Positions 1 to 9,327 of a stretch of 12,942 nucleotides of DNA are shown here, piece by piece. Each line of letters starts with the position of its first letter. The stretch's first letter is position 1. The stretch lies in contig JACCUL010000205.1 in assembly GCA_013811855.1 (NCBI GenBank), positions 1-12,942 of the forward strand. Direction: 5' to 3'. This stretch comes from Acidimicrobiia bacterium. GTDB lineage: Bacteria; Actinomycetota; Acidimicrobiia; Acidimicrobiales; Ilumatobacteraceae. The notes under the pieces are model-generated. The model worked only from the letters and a program-made list of their open reading frames with translations. It did no database searches and was not told the origin of the DNA. Both the position numbers and the translations under genes were made by a program.

Positions 1-204
1 CGGCGACCCAGCTGCGAGCGCGGCGTCGCAGCAGGCCCGCAGCGTCGGCTCCCGGCTGGCCGGAGTGGTCGCCGCGGCCACGGCGACGAACTCCACCGCC
101 GTGCCCCCTTGCCGGGCGAGCGTCGCGGCGACTTCGATCGTCGCGACCGGCGGTCGAACGGCATCGACCGGGATCGTGATGCGCGCGACGGACCCGACGG
201 CCAC
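1..204 (-). CDS. Universal-stress-protein-like protein, N-terminal part (cut by window edge)
   Basis: An open minus-strand frame runs off the left edge; in-frame GTG codons at 204 and 222 are possible starts, and an in-frame TAG lies at 265-267. From 204 the product reads through a short lead into a beta-strand ending ITIPVD, then a helix (VATIEVAATLARQGG) and a second strand (AVEFVAVAAAT). This beta-alpha-beta order with an Asp after the first strand is what UspA-family domains show at their N-terminus, where the Asp contacts adenine nucleotide in ATP-binding members. Only about 68 residues are visible, so the ATP-binding G-2x-G-9x-G(S/T) motif cannot be checked. Codon third positions are nearly all G or C, which supports real coding. 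I see no convincing Shine-Dalgarno before either start. The gene is divergent from the transporter operon at 270. Family assignment is inference from a short segment; another Rossmann-like protein is possible. Confidence 0.45.
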   Translation of the reverse strand, partial: MAVGSVARITIPVDAVRPPVATIEVAATLARQGGTAVEFVAVAAATTPASREPTLRACCDAALAAGSP

Positions 205-269
205 GGCCCCATCGTGGCGCACGGCACGCCGTCGCCGCGCCCGCGTGCGCTCGACGGCCGCGAACTACC

Positions 270-1217
270 ATGAGACGCATGCGCAGGACGAACAAGGTTG
301 TGGTGCTCGCCGCGGTGGGTGCGCTGGTGCTCGCCGCCTGCGGCGACGACGACGAGGGCGACGACACAACCCCCGCCGGCAGCGACGCACCTGGGACCAC
401 CGGCGGCGCGGCGACGACCATGGCCCCCGGGACGACGATGGCACCCGGCACGACGGGCCCAGACGGTGCGACGATGGATTGCCAACCGATCGAGGACGGC
501 GTCCTCACCGTCGTCACGTCGCTGCCGGGACCGAACTTCTGGGGGAGCACCGCCGCCGAGACCGATCCCGACGACATCTCGAGCGGCATCGAGTACGACC
601 TGGCCAACCTCGTCGCCGAGGCGTGCGGCCTGGAGATGGAGTTCCGCAACGAGAGCTTCGACGCCATCGTCGCCGGCCAGATCGCCGACGACAGCTACGA
701 CATCATCTTCTCCCAGGTGACGATCACCGAGGAGCGCGACGAGGTGGTCGACTTCTCGGTACCGTACTTCAAGGCCGATCAGGGCCTGCTCGTCGAGGTC
801 GGCACGGAGATCCCCGACTTCGAGACGCTGAAGGGCTTGAACGTCGGCGTACAGGCCGGCACCACGGCCGAGTTCTACCTGCTCGAGGTGCCCGAGTGGG
901 CGATCGACACCGAGCCGCAGTCGTTCCCCGACCTGATCTCGGCCTACCAGGCGCTGAGCGCCGGGCAGGTCGACGTCATCATCATCGACACGCCGATCAA
1001 CCTCGGCCAGGCCGCCCAGTCAGACGGGGAGCTGGAGGTGGTCGGGCAGATCGCCACCGGCGAGGAGTACGGGGCGATCTACCCGGAAGGCTCGCCCAGG
1101 GCGGCGATCTTCGACGAGATCATCGGCGGCCTCGTCGAGGACGGCACCGTCAACGAGCTCATCGCCCAATACCTCGGCGGTGACCCGAGCACGGTGCCGT
1201 TCATCGAGCTCGGCTGA
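270..1217 (+). CDS. Polar amino acid ABC transporter, substrate-binding lipoprotein (SBP family 3)
   Basis: This 315-residue extracellular binding protein should capture a polar or charged amino acid and hand it to the permease encoded next. Residues 1-23 are a lipoprotein signal peptide: Arg/Lys-rich start, hydrophobic core, then lipobox LAAC with Cys24 as the lipidation site. Residues 25-70 form an acidic then Thr/Pro/Gly-rich tether containing TTMAPG twice. The two-lobed domain follows, with family hallmarks GIEYDL (106-111), TITEER (151-156), VDFSVPYF (160-167) and the hinge-region IIID ending at Asp240. In the family, the Arg of TxxER and the late Asp bind the alpha-carboxylate and alpha-amine of the ligand. 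The start at 270 gives MRRMRRTNK; an in-frame ATG at 279 is an alternative and lies 7 bases after a TACCAT box (266-271), compatible with a leaderless start. The permease begins 5 bases after the stop. Exact substrate cannot be read from the sequence. Confidence 0.93.
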   Translation: MRRMRRTNKVVVLAAVGALVLAACGDDDEGDDTTPAGSDAPGTTGGAATTMAPGTTMAPGTTGPDGATMDCQPIEDGVLTVVTSLPGPNFWGSTAAETDPDDISSGIEYDLANLVAEACGLEMEFRNESFDAIVAGQIADDSYDIIFSQVTITEERDEVVDFSVPYFKADQGLLVEVGTEIPDFETLKGLNVGVQAGTTAEFYLLEVPEWAIDTEPQSFPDLISAYQALSAGQVDVIIIDTPINLGQAAQSDGELEVVGQIATGEEYGAIYPEGSPRAAIFDEIIGGLVEDGTVNELIAQYLGGDPSTVPFIELG

Positions 1218-1222
1218 GCGAC

Positions 1223-2254
1223 GTGCCGGACTCGGCGCCGGCCCCCGCCGACGGCACCGTCCGCCGGTTCGGGCGGGTCCGCAACTTCCGCCTCCCCGCG
1301 ATCGTCGCCACCGTCGTGTTCCCGTTCACGGGCGTCGTCGCCCTCGTCCACTCGCTGCGCTCGTCGCGCCGGACCGCCGCCGGCGACATCGAGGGCGGCC
1401 GACTGGCCGGGGCCCGCGCTCGGGACTGGTGCTGGTACTCGCTCGGCTACGGGTTGTTCGTCTACTTCATCGGGTTCGTGGTGCTGCTGTTCACGATCCG
1501 CGACGCGGCACTGATCAAGGTCTACTTCGACGACGTCATGTTCGACGGCTCGGCGTGGCGATCGCTGCTCAAGGGCTTCTGGATCAACATCCAGGTCTTC
1601 CTGTGGGCCGAGGTGATCGTGCTGCCGTGGGCGCTGCTCGTGGCCGTCGTGCGCCAACTGCCGGGCAGGGCGTGCGCGCCGATCCGCTGGGTGGCGATCG
1701 CCTACTGCGACTCGTTCAGGGCGCTGCCGGCGATCCTCGCCATCTTCATCATCAACTACGGGTTCCAGGAGGCGCGTCTGCCGCTGCTCGAGAACCTCTC
1801 GTCGAAGCAGTACGCCATCCTCGCCCTCGTGCTCGTCTACGGCGCGTACGTCTCCGAGGTGTACCGGGCCGGCATCGAGTCGATCCACCCCAGCCAGGTC
1901 GCCGCCGCCCGCTCGCTCGGGCTCAGCTACGGCCAGACGATGCGCCACGTGGTCATCCCACCGGCGGTCCGGCGAATGACGCCGGCGCTGATGAACGACT
2001 TCATCGGCCTCCAGAAAGACACCGCCCTGCTGTCGACGATCGGGGTCCTGGAGCTCCTCAGCCGGGCCCGCTTCCTGAACAACAGCCAGGCCACGTTCAC
2101 CGGTTACACGATGGCGGCGATGCTGTTCTTCGCGCTGACGATCCCCCTGACTCGGATGGTCGACTACCTGCAACGGCGGGCCGCCCGGGTGGACCAGGCC
2201 CCAGGTGACGAGGACGACCTCGCCATCGCCATGCCGCTCCAGCCGGTCGGCTGA
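1223..2254 (+). CDS. Amino acid ABC transporter permease (HisM/GlnP type) with N-terminal CD225/dispanin-like module
   Basis: This membrane subunit of the importer is probably homodimeric, since only one permease gene is present. The C-terminal part (about 110-320) is a standard BPD_transp_1 domain: FRALPAIL at 165-172 and an EAA loop at about 211-233 with SEVYRAGIES and QVAAARSLG, which docks on the ATPase. Total length of 343 residues exceeds the 220-300 usual for HisM/GlnP proteins. The excess is N-terminal: residues 24-45 form a first hydrophobic segment (LPAIVATVVFPFTGVVALVHS), then a basic loop with AAGD at 52-55, then a small-residue/Arg helix (GGRLAGARARDW), then a second membrane segment to about 90. 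That order and the AAGD...A..A(R)..W pattern match CD225/dispanin domains. Start is GTG; no strong Shine-Dalgarno, but it lies 5 bases after the binding-protein stop, so coupling is likely. The permease call is firm; the CD225 call is by eye. Confidence 0.93.
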   Translation: MPDSAPAPADGTVRRFGRVRNFRLPAIVATVVFPFTGVVALVHSLRSSRRTAAGDIEGGRLAGARARDWCWYSLGYGLFVYFIGFVVLLFTIRDAALIKVYFDDVMFDGSAWRSLLKGFWINIQVFLWAEVIVLPWALLVAVVRQLPGRACAPIRWVAIAYCDSFRALPAILAIFIINYGFQEARLPLLENLSSKQYAILALVLVYGAYVSEVYRAGIESIHPSQVAAARSLGLSYGQTMRHVVIPPAVRRMTPALMNDFIGLQKDTALLSTIGVLELLSRARFLNNSQATFTGYTMAAMLFFALTIPLTRMVDYLQRRAARVDQAPGDEDDLAIAMPLQPVG

Positions 2255-2255
2255 C

Positions 2256-2999
2256 GTGGCCTTCGTCGAGCTGCGCGACGTGCACAAGCACTTCGGGCGC
2301 AACCACGTGCTGCGCGGCGTCGACCTGGACGTCGAGCTGCACCAGGTCATCTGCCTGATCGGCGCCTCGGGGTGCGGCAAGAGCACGTTGCTGCGCTGCA
2401 TCAACGCCCTGGAGGAGATCGACGGCGGGGTGATCACCGTGGATGGCGACCGGGTCAGCGGGCCCGGCATCGACGTCGACGCCGTGCGCGCCCACGTCGG
2501 CATCGTCTTCCAGAGCTTCAACCTGTTCCCCCACCTGACGGCGCTGGAGAACGTGGCGCTGGCCCCGCGCAAGGTGCGCAGGATGTCCACGCGGGAGGCC
2601 ACATCAACGGCGCGGGAGCTGCTGGCGCGCGTCGGGCTGGTCGACAAGGCCGACCAGTATCCCGATCACCTGTCGGGCGGGCAGCAGCAACGGGTCGCCA
2701 TCATCCGCGCTCTCGCCATGTCGCCGCGGCTGCTCCTGCTCGACGAGATCACGTCGGCCCTCGACCCCGAGCTCGTCGCCGAGGTCCTCGACCTTGTGCG
2801 TGAGCTCGCCACCGACGGCATGACCATGGTGCTCGCCACCCACGAGATGAACTTCGCCCGGGAGGTGGCGTCGAAGATCTGCTTCATGCACCAGGGCACG
2901 ATCCACGAGGAGGGCCCGCCGGAGGTGATCTTCTCGAACCCGGAGAAGGAGCGCACCGCCGGCTTCCTGGCGCGGATCATCGCCGCCGGCCGCCTCTAG
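2256..2999 (+). CDS. Amino acid ABC transporter ATP-binding protein (GlnQ/HisP type)
   Basis: This 247-residue cytoplasmic ATPase powers the importer. From the chosen GTG start: Walker A GASGCGKST at 36-44, Q-loop Gln86 within VFQSFNLFPHLT, ABC signature LSGGQQQR at 139-146, Walker B LLLLD at 159-163 with catalytic Glu164, D-loop SALD ending at Asp170, and switch His196 in ATHEM. The LFPHLTALENV stretch and SALDPE are typical of the polar amino acid subfamily; the usual DEPTSALD reads DEITSALD here, a conservative departure. The frame is open back to a GTG at 2205 inside the permease gene, but GTG 2256 sits 1 base after the permease stop and gives the family-typical N-terminus (VAFVELRDVHKHFG), so I chose it. 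The stop TAG overlaps the stop of the convergent dehydrogenase gene. The gene closes a three-gene operon. Confidence 0.95.
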   Translation: MAFVELRDVHKHFGRNHVLRGVDLDVELHQVICLIGASGCGKSTLLRCINALEEIDGGVITVDGDRVSGPGIDVDAVRAHVGIVFQSFNLFPHLTALENVALAPRKVRRMSTREATSTARELLARVGLVDKADQYPDHLSGGQQQRVAIIRALAMSPRLLLLDEITSALDPELVAEVLDLVRELATDGMTMVLATHEMNFAREVASKICFMHQGTIHEEGPPEVIFSNPEKERTAGFLARIIAAGRL

Positions 3000-3772
3000 C
3001 GGCGCTGGACCATGCTCGACAGCGAGCGCTTCAACCAGCGCGGTGTCATCGAGCCGGCGCCGACGAGGGCCTTGTAGAGGGTCCCGGGCACGATGATCGC
3101 CCGTCCCTTGGCGACGCCGTCGAGGCCGACCCTGGCCACCTCCTCGACGTCGGTCCAGGCGAAGCCGGGCATGGCCGACTGGTAGTGGCCGGTGTTGCTG
3201 ACCGACTGGAACTCCGTCCTCGTCAGGCCGGGGCAGAGCGCCGACACCTTGACGCCGGCGGCGCCGGCCTCCTCGTGCAGGCTCTCGGTGAGGCTCGTGA
3301 CGTACGCCTTGGTCGCCGCGTAGACGGCGAGACCGGGTGCCGGCTGGAAGCTGGCCACGCTCGACACGTTGAGCAGCCACCCCCGCTTCCGGGGGATCAT
3401 CACGGAGAGCGCGGCGTGGGATAGACGGGTGAGCGCCGTGACGTTGAGCTCGATCTCATCGGCCAGCCGGTCCGCGTCGAGCTCGTGGAAGTGACCGCTC
3501 GTGCCGAACCCGGCGTTGTTGACGACGAGGTCGATCGGCCGGTCGGGCTCGTCCATGCGGGCGGCGACCATGTCCTGCCCGGCGCGCGTCCCGAGGTCGG
3601 CCGGCATCACCTCGACCCCCGTCAGCTCCGTCGCCAGCTCCTGCAGGCGCTCGATGCGCCGGGCGACCGCGACTGTCGGCACTCCGGCGGCGGCCAACTG
3701 GCGCACCACCTCCTCGCCGATGCCGCTCGACGCACCGGTCACGAGCGAGGAGGAGAACGGGAACTGAGCCAT
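2996..3772 (-). CDS. Short-chain dehydrogenase/reductase (classical SDR)
   Basis: A 258-residue NAD(P)-dependent oxidoreductase with the complete classical SDR set: nucleotide-binding TGASSGIG at 12-19, NNAG at 85-88, structural Asn110, and catalytic Ser138, Tyr151 and Lys155 (YAATK). The second strand ends in an Arg pair (ARR at 37-39), a pattern that usually favours NADPH over NADH. The C-terminal region after about 215 is basic (RWLKRS) and may associate with membrane, as in the dehydrogenases annotated for lipid or ketone reduction, but the substrate is not deducible. The start ATG at 3772 lies 24 bases after the carbonic anhydrase stop, so the two are probably co-transcribed. No strong Shine-Dalgarno is seen. 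Its stop shares a CTAG with the stop of the convergent ATPase gene, leaving no intergenic room for a terminator between the units. Confidence 0.9.
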   Translation of the reverse strand: MAQFPFSSSLVTGASSGIGEEVVRQLAAAGVPTVAVARRIERLQELATELTGVEVMPADLGTRAGQDMVAARMDEPDRPIDLVVNNAGFGTSGHFHELDADRLADEIELNVTALTRLSHAALSVMIPRKRGWLLNVSSVASFQPAPGLAVYAATKAYVTSLTESLHEEAGAAGVKVSALCPGLTRTEFQSVSNTGHYQSAMPGFAWTDVEEVARVGLDGVAKGRAIIVPGTLYKALVGAGSMTPRWLKRSLSSMVQRR

Positions 3773-3796
3773 TGGGACGACGGTATCCCGATGCGG

Positions 3797-4294
3797 TCAG
3801 GCGCGCCGTTCGAACAATCCGGTGTCGACGTCGTAGAGGAAGCCGCCGATGGCGACGTGGTCGGGGATCAGCGGGTGCGAGCCGAGGCGCTTGACGTCCT
3901 CCTCCAGCGCCGCCAGCTGGTCGTCGATCACGTGGAACGCCTGCCACGAGGCGTCCTGCCCGGCCGACTCACTGACTTGCTGGCGCAGCTCGTCCTCGGT
4001 GTTCGTCGCCATCGCGCAGCGCGTGTGCGGAACGACGAGGATGCGCTGGACGCCGAGCAGGTGGACGCCGAGCACGAGCGCCTCCAACGCGGCGTCGGTC
4101 ACCCGCCCGCCCGGGTTGCGGAAGATCTTGGCGTCGCCCGGCTGCAGGCCGACCATCCGCAGCGGATCGAGCCGCGAGTCCATGCACGTGACGATGGCAA
4201 TGCCGGCGTGGGCCAGCCCGTCGAACCCGGCCAGCGTGAACGTCTCGGCGAACCGGCGGTTGGCCGCCACCAGGTCGGCGAACTCGTCGGTCAC
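3797..4294 (-). CDS. Beta-class carbonic anhydrase (small, Rv1284-like)
   Basis: A zinc enzyme interconverting CO2 and bicarbonate. With the GTG start at 4294 it has 165 residues. Expected zinc ligands are Cys37 (in CMDSR), His90 and Cys93 (in PHTRC); Asp39-Arg41 is the conserved dyad, and RNPGG at 59-63 follows. The short length and the N-terminus beginning VTDEFADLVAANRRFA resemble, from memory, the 163-residue Mycobacterium tuberculosis Rv1284, which begins with a similar VTD stretch. The frame stays open upstream to an ATG at 4351, but that extension would be encoded by the inverted repeat at 4303-4354 and looks non-coding, so I reject it. No good Shine-Dalgarno precedes the GTG; the hairpin's last base is 8 bases upstream. 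It sits directly downstream of atpC on the same strand, so it may be reached by read-through from the atp operon or served by its own promoter inside atpC. Confidence 0.92.
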   Translation of the reverse strand: MTDEFADLVAANRRFAETFTLAGFDGLAHAGIAIVTCMDSRLDPLRMVGLQPGDAKIFRNPGGRVTDAALEALVLGVHLLGVQRILVVPHTRCAMATNTEDELRQQVSESAGQDASWQAFHVIDDQLAALEEDVKRLGSHPLIPDHVAIGGFLYDVDTGLFERRA

Positions 4295-4302
4295 TGTCGC
4301 GG

Positions 4303-4354
4303 GGTTTGTGTCACCGCGCGTGGCCGGATTCGGGGGCGTGCGGTGACACAAACC
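4303..4354 (-). repeat. 15-bp perfect inverted repeat between atpC and the carbonic anhydrase gene (possible terminator or attenuator)
   Basis: GGTTTGTGTCACCGC at 4303-4317 is exactly complementary to 4340-4354, with a 22-base loop; past one mismatch two more pairs can form. In mRNA orientation the hairpin starts 4 bases after the atpC stop and ends 8 bases before the carbonic anhydrase GTG. There is no T-run after it, so it is not a canonical intrinsic terminator, although high-GC actinobacteria often use hairpins without a U-tract. It could also be a copy of a dispersed palindromic repeat. Confidence 0.75.
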
Positions 4355-4358
4355 GGGG

Positions 4359-4595
4359 TCAGGTGACGAGGAGCGAGACGGTGTTGTTCGACACCTCGAC
4401 GAAGCCGCCGCTGATCTCGAACTGGCGGATGCTGCCGTCGGTCAAGAAGACCCGCGTCGTGTTCTCGACGAGCGCGCCGAGGAACGCGGCGTGGTCGGCC
4501 AGGAACGCCACGTCTCCCTCCGTCGTGCGCGTGATCACCTGCGTCGCCTCGCCCTCGAACATGACTTCTTCGGGAGACACCACGGCGACGTTCAT
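4359..4595 (-). CDS. atpC: ATP synthase epsilon subunit, short form without C-terminal helices
   Basis: The epsilon subunit links the gamma shaft to the c-ring. The 78-residue product matches the N-terminal beta-sandwich domain: MNVAVVSPEEVMFEGEA start, the GDVAFLADHAAFLGAL segment that corresponds to the conserved G.....H.P....L motif (here His but no Pro), and FEISGGFVEV near the end. Typical epsilon subunits have 120-140 residues; the C-terminal helix-turn-helix that can insert into F1 and inhibit ATP hydrolysis is absent. The protein ends seven residues after FVEV with a clean TGA, and nothing resembling the missing helices follows in any frame: a 15-bp inverted repeat and then another gene lie there. 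The ATG at 4595 is chosen because it gives the family N-terminus; the upstream open frame (to 4706) is Arg-rich overlap with atpD. A weak GGGGA lies about 4 bases upstream. Short epsilon forms exist in other phyla, so this need not be a defect. Confidence 0.88.
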   Translation of the reverse strand: MNVAVVSPEEVMFEGEATQVITRTTEGDVAFLADHAAFLGALVENTTRVFLTDGSIRQFEISGGFVEVSNNTVSLLVT

Positions 4596-4653
4596 TGCGT
4601 TCCCCGGCCACGGAGGCAGTTGCTGGCCGCTCGCTCGCAGTCGAGCGACGACA

Positions 4654-4654
<1 letters not shown>
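4592..4654 (-). CDS. Micro-ORF bridging atpD and atpC (20 codons)
   Basis: The ATG at 4654 shares its A with the atpD stop (TGATG). The frame reads MSSLDCERAASNCLRGRGTQ and ends with a TGA that overlaps the atpC start as ATGA. The whole 58-base gap is therefore one open frame coupled at both ends. It contains GAGCGAGCG, also seen in the other atp joints, and a 7-bp hairpin (4631-4637 with 4642-4648, loop CAGT). No product is recognisable. It could be a reinitiation bridge or a chance frame; nothing here proves it is translated. Confidence 0.3.
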
Positions 4655-6104
<1,450 letters not shown>

Positions 6105-6108
<4 letters not shown>

Positions 6109-7085
6109 GGGGTGCTGCCTCCTGTGCTCATGGCCTCGTTGCCGTTCGTGGCGCGGTGGAGCGGACGGGCCTTCGCCGCGCCCTTCTCGCCGCCGAGCGC
6201 CTCGGCGCCGCCGACGATCTCCATGATCTCGGTCGTGATGGCGTCCTGGCGGGCCCGGTTCATGACGCGGCTGAGGTTCTTGATCAGCTCCTCGGCGTTG
6301 TCGGTCGCCGCCTTCATGGCCCGCTGGCTGAAGGCGTGCTCGGACGCCGCGGCATTGAGCAGCGCGGCGTACACGCGGGCCTCGACGTAGCTCGGCAGCA
6401 GGGTCTCCAAGATGGTGCCAGGGTCGGGCTCGAACTCGTAGTCACCGCTCGGCGCATCGGCCGAACCGGCCTTGCCATCACCGCCGGCGACGGTCTCGGC
6501 CGTCAGCGGCACGAGCGGTCGCAGCACGATCTCCTGGGTGCCGACGCTGATGAACCGGGTGTAGACGAGCTCGACGCGGTCGACGGCGCCGCTCGTGAAC
6601 AGCTCGATGACGTGGGCGCTGATGCGCTTGGCGTCCTCGATCGACGGGTTGTCGCTGAAGCCGGTGAAGCTCTCGCCGATGCTGTAGCCGCGGAACCGGA
6701 AGTATCGCTGGATCTTCTTGCCGACGGGGATGACGACGTACGCCTTGCCGGCCAGCACGTCGGCCTTGACCTCGCCCTCGGCGGCCCGCTGGATCCCGGC
6801 GTTGTAGCCGCCGCACAGGCCCCGGTCGGCGGCGATGGCGACGTAGGCCGTCGTGCGGATCTCGTCACGCCCGGCCAGCAACGGCGAGTCGGTCGATCCG
6901 CCGCCGGCGGCGAGGTCCCGCACCACCTCGGTGATCTTCTCCGAATAGGGCACGGCGGCGCGCACCCGATGTTGGGCCTTGACGATGCGGGAGGCCGCGA
7001 TCAGTTCCTTGGCGCGGGTGATCTTCTTCGTCGCCTGGACGCTGCGAATTCGCCCCCGCAGGATCCGTTCCTGCCCACCCGCCAT
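6105..7085 (-). CDS. atpG: ATP synthase subunit gamma
   Basis: The central rotor shaft of F1, 326 residues, slightly longer than the common 285-310. The N-terminal helix carries LRGRIRSVQATKKITRA, the Rossmann-like middle has DRGLCGGYN, and the C-terminal helix ends with the conserved NRARQDAITTEIMEIVGGAEAL. After this the protein continues with about 29 residues of non-conserved tail ending MSTGGSTP. The tail's last codons encode the Shine-Dalgarno of atpD (AGGAGG) and its stop overlaps the atpD start, so the tail may be retained for coupling rather than for function. A Gly/Ala/Ser-rich loop (about residues 203-215) is another small insertion. ATG 7085 is preceded by GAGG about 10 bases upstream and sits 2 bases after the end of a micro-ORF that fills the atpA-atpG gap. 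Confidence 0.97.
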
Positions 7086-7087
7086 TT

Positions 7088-7128
7088 TCAGTGGCCTCGC
7101 TCGCTCGAAGACTCGCTCACGTCTCGCG

Positions 7129-7132
<4 letters not shown>
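7088..7132 (-). CDS. Micro-ORF bridging atpA and atpG (14 codons)
   Basis: A GTG at 7132 overlaps the atpA stop as GTGA. The frame reads MTRDVSESSSERGH and ends in TGA at 7088-7090, two bases before the atpG ATG. It includes GAGCGAGCGAGG, which shares its core with the other atp joints and also supplies a GAGG that can serve as the atpG ribosome-binding site. The repeated GAGCGAG gives a Ser-Glu-rich reading. No known product; translation is unproven. Confidence 0.25.
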
Positions 7133-8721
<1,589 letters not shown>

Positions 8722-8734
8722 GGGGTGGGGTCCT

Positions 8735-9265
8735 TTACAGGCGGCTCATCAACTGGTCGAGGTGGGAACGGACGGTGCCGTCGATGACGGTGTCGCCGAC
8801 GGTGGCGACGATCCCGCCGAGCACCGCGGGGTCGACGACGACCTTCAGGTTGATCTCCTTGCCGACGGCGTTGGCGAGGGCGGCGGTCAGGCGATCGCGC
8901 TGGTCGGCGGTCAGCTCGACGGCGGAGCGCACCTCGGCCACGGCCAGCGACTTGGCGTTCGAGGCCCGCTCGACCAGCCGGTCGACGATCGCCGGCAGCT
9001 CGCGACCGCGACCCGAGCCGACCACCATCGAGACGAGCTGCGTGGTGGTGGCCGTCGCCTTGGGGCCGAGCAGGTCCTCGACTATGGCCTGGCGCTTGCC
9101 GGCCGGGATCGACTCGTCGGTCAGCGTCGCCCGCAGCGAGTCGCTGGCCTCGAACGAGCGGGCGAACCGGAACAGCTCGTCCTCGACCTCGTCGAGCGTG
9201 CCCTCGGCCTTGGCAACCTCGAACAGCGCCGCCGCGTACCCGTCGATGCGCCCATCGTCGGTCAC
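8735..9265 (-). CDS. atpH: ATP synthase subunit delta
   Basis: The peripheral-stalk subunit connecting the b/b' stator to the top of F1. 176 residues, the standard bacterial length, so this is not the large b-delta fusion of mycobacteria. The N-terminal helical domain starts IDGYAAALFEVAKAEG, and the C-terminal domain has the conserved VEVRSAVEL-like stretch (VAEVRSAVELTADQ) and the closing VDPAVLGGIVATVGDTVIDGTVRSHLDQL. The start is GTG 9265, preceded by a good GGAGG 7-8 bases upstream and overlapping the stop of a 21-codon micro-ORF as GTGA. It lies 58 bases after the atpF stop. Confidence 0.97.
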   Translation of the reverse strand: MTDDGRIDGYAAALFEVAKAEGTLDEVEDELFRFARSFEASDSLRATLTDESIPAGKRQAIVEDLLGPKATATTTQLVSMVVGSGRGRELPAIVDRLVERASNAKSLAVAEVRSAVELTADQRDRLTAALANAVGKEINLKVVVDPAVLGGIVATVGDTVIDGTVRSHLDQLMSRL

Positions 9266-9327
9266 TGGTGCACCTCCGAGTCACGCGACGAGACACCGCA
9301 ACGCTTGAGCTCGCTGCGCTCGCTCAT
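9262..9327 (-). CDS. Micro-ORF bridging atpF and atpH (21 codons), MSERSEL type
   Basis: The ATG at 9327 overlaps the atpF stop (ATGA); the frame reads MSERSELKRCGVSSRDSEVHQ and its TGA overlaps the atpH GTG start (GTGA). It fills the atpF-atpH gap and contains the atpH ribosome-binding site. Its beginning (MSERSEL, then GV) and its end (VHQ) match the micro-ORF between b' and b at the DNA level, so the two joints are related. No function is known to me; either a translated coupler or an intercistronic repeat that stays open. Confidence 0.35.
   Translation of the reverse strand: MSERSELKRCGVSSRDSEVHQ
9307..9327 (-). repeat. Intercistronic GAGCGAGCG(C/A)AGCGAGCTC repeat, copy 1
   Basis: On the minus strand this reads ATGAGCGAGCG, then C, then AGCGAGCTC. 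The copy at 9992-10012 differs only at the C/A position, and both abut the stop codon of a b-type subunit gene. Related GAGCGAGCG cores occur in the atpA-atpG and atpD-atpC joints. Confidence 0.7.

Noticed and set aside
395..480. Short tandem repeats in the binding-protein tether as a mobile or regulatory element
   Set aside because: They encode an in-frame Thr/Pro/Gly linker (TTMAPG twice), common between a lipidated Cys and a binding domain.
65..1183. A 372-codon plus-strand open frame over the binding-protein gene
   Set aside because: Arg-rich translation in the wrong frame; the frame from 270 gives a lipoprotein signal and family motifs.
2205..2255. Upstream GTG start for the ATP-binding protein
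   Set aside because: It would add a Ser/Pro/Arg-rich stretch overlapping the permease end; GTG 2256 gives the usual family N-terminus.
1079..2647. A 522-codon minus-strand open frame opposite the permease and ATPase genes
   Set aside because: Antisense to clearly coding transporter genes with intact motifs; its composition is typical of GC-rich shadow frames.
4295..4351. Longer carbonic anhydrase starting at ATG 4351
   Set aside because: The extra 19 residues come from the inverted repeat, and the shorter product matches the Rv1284-like N-terminus as I remember it.
4631..4648. 7-bp hairpin between atpD and atpC as a terminator
   Set aside because: Short stem, no T-run, and atpC is coupled just downstream, so ending transcription there makes little sense.
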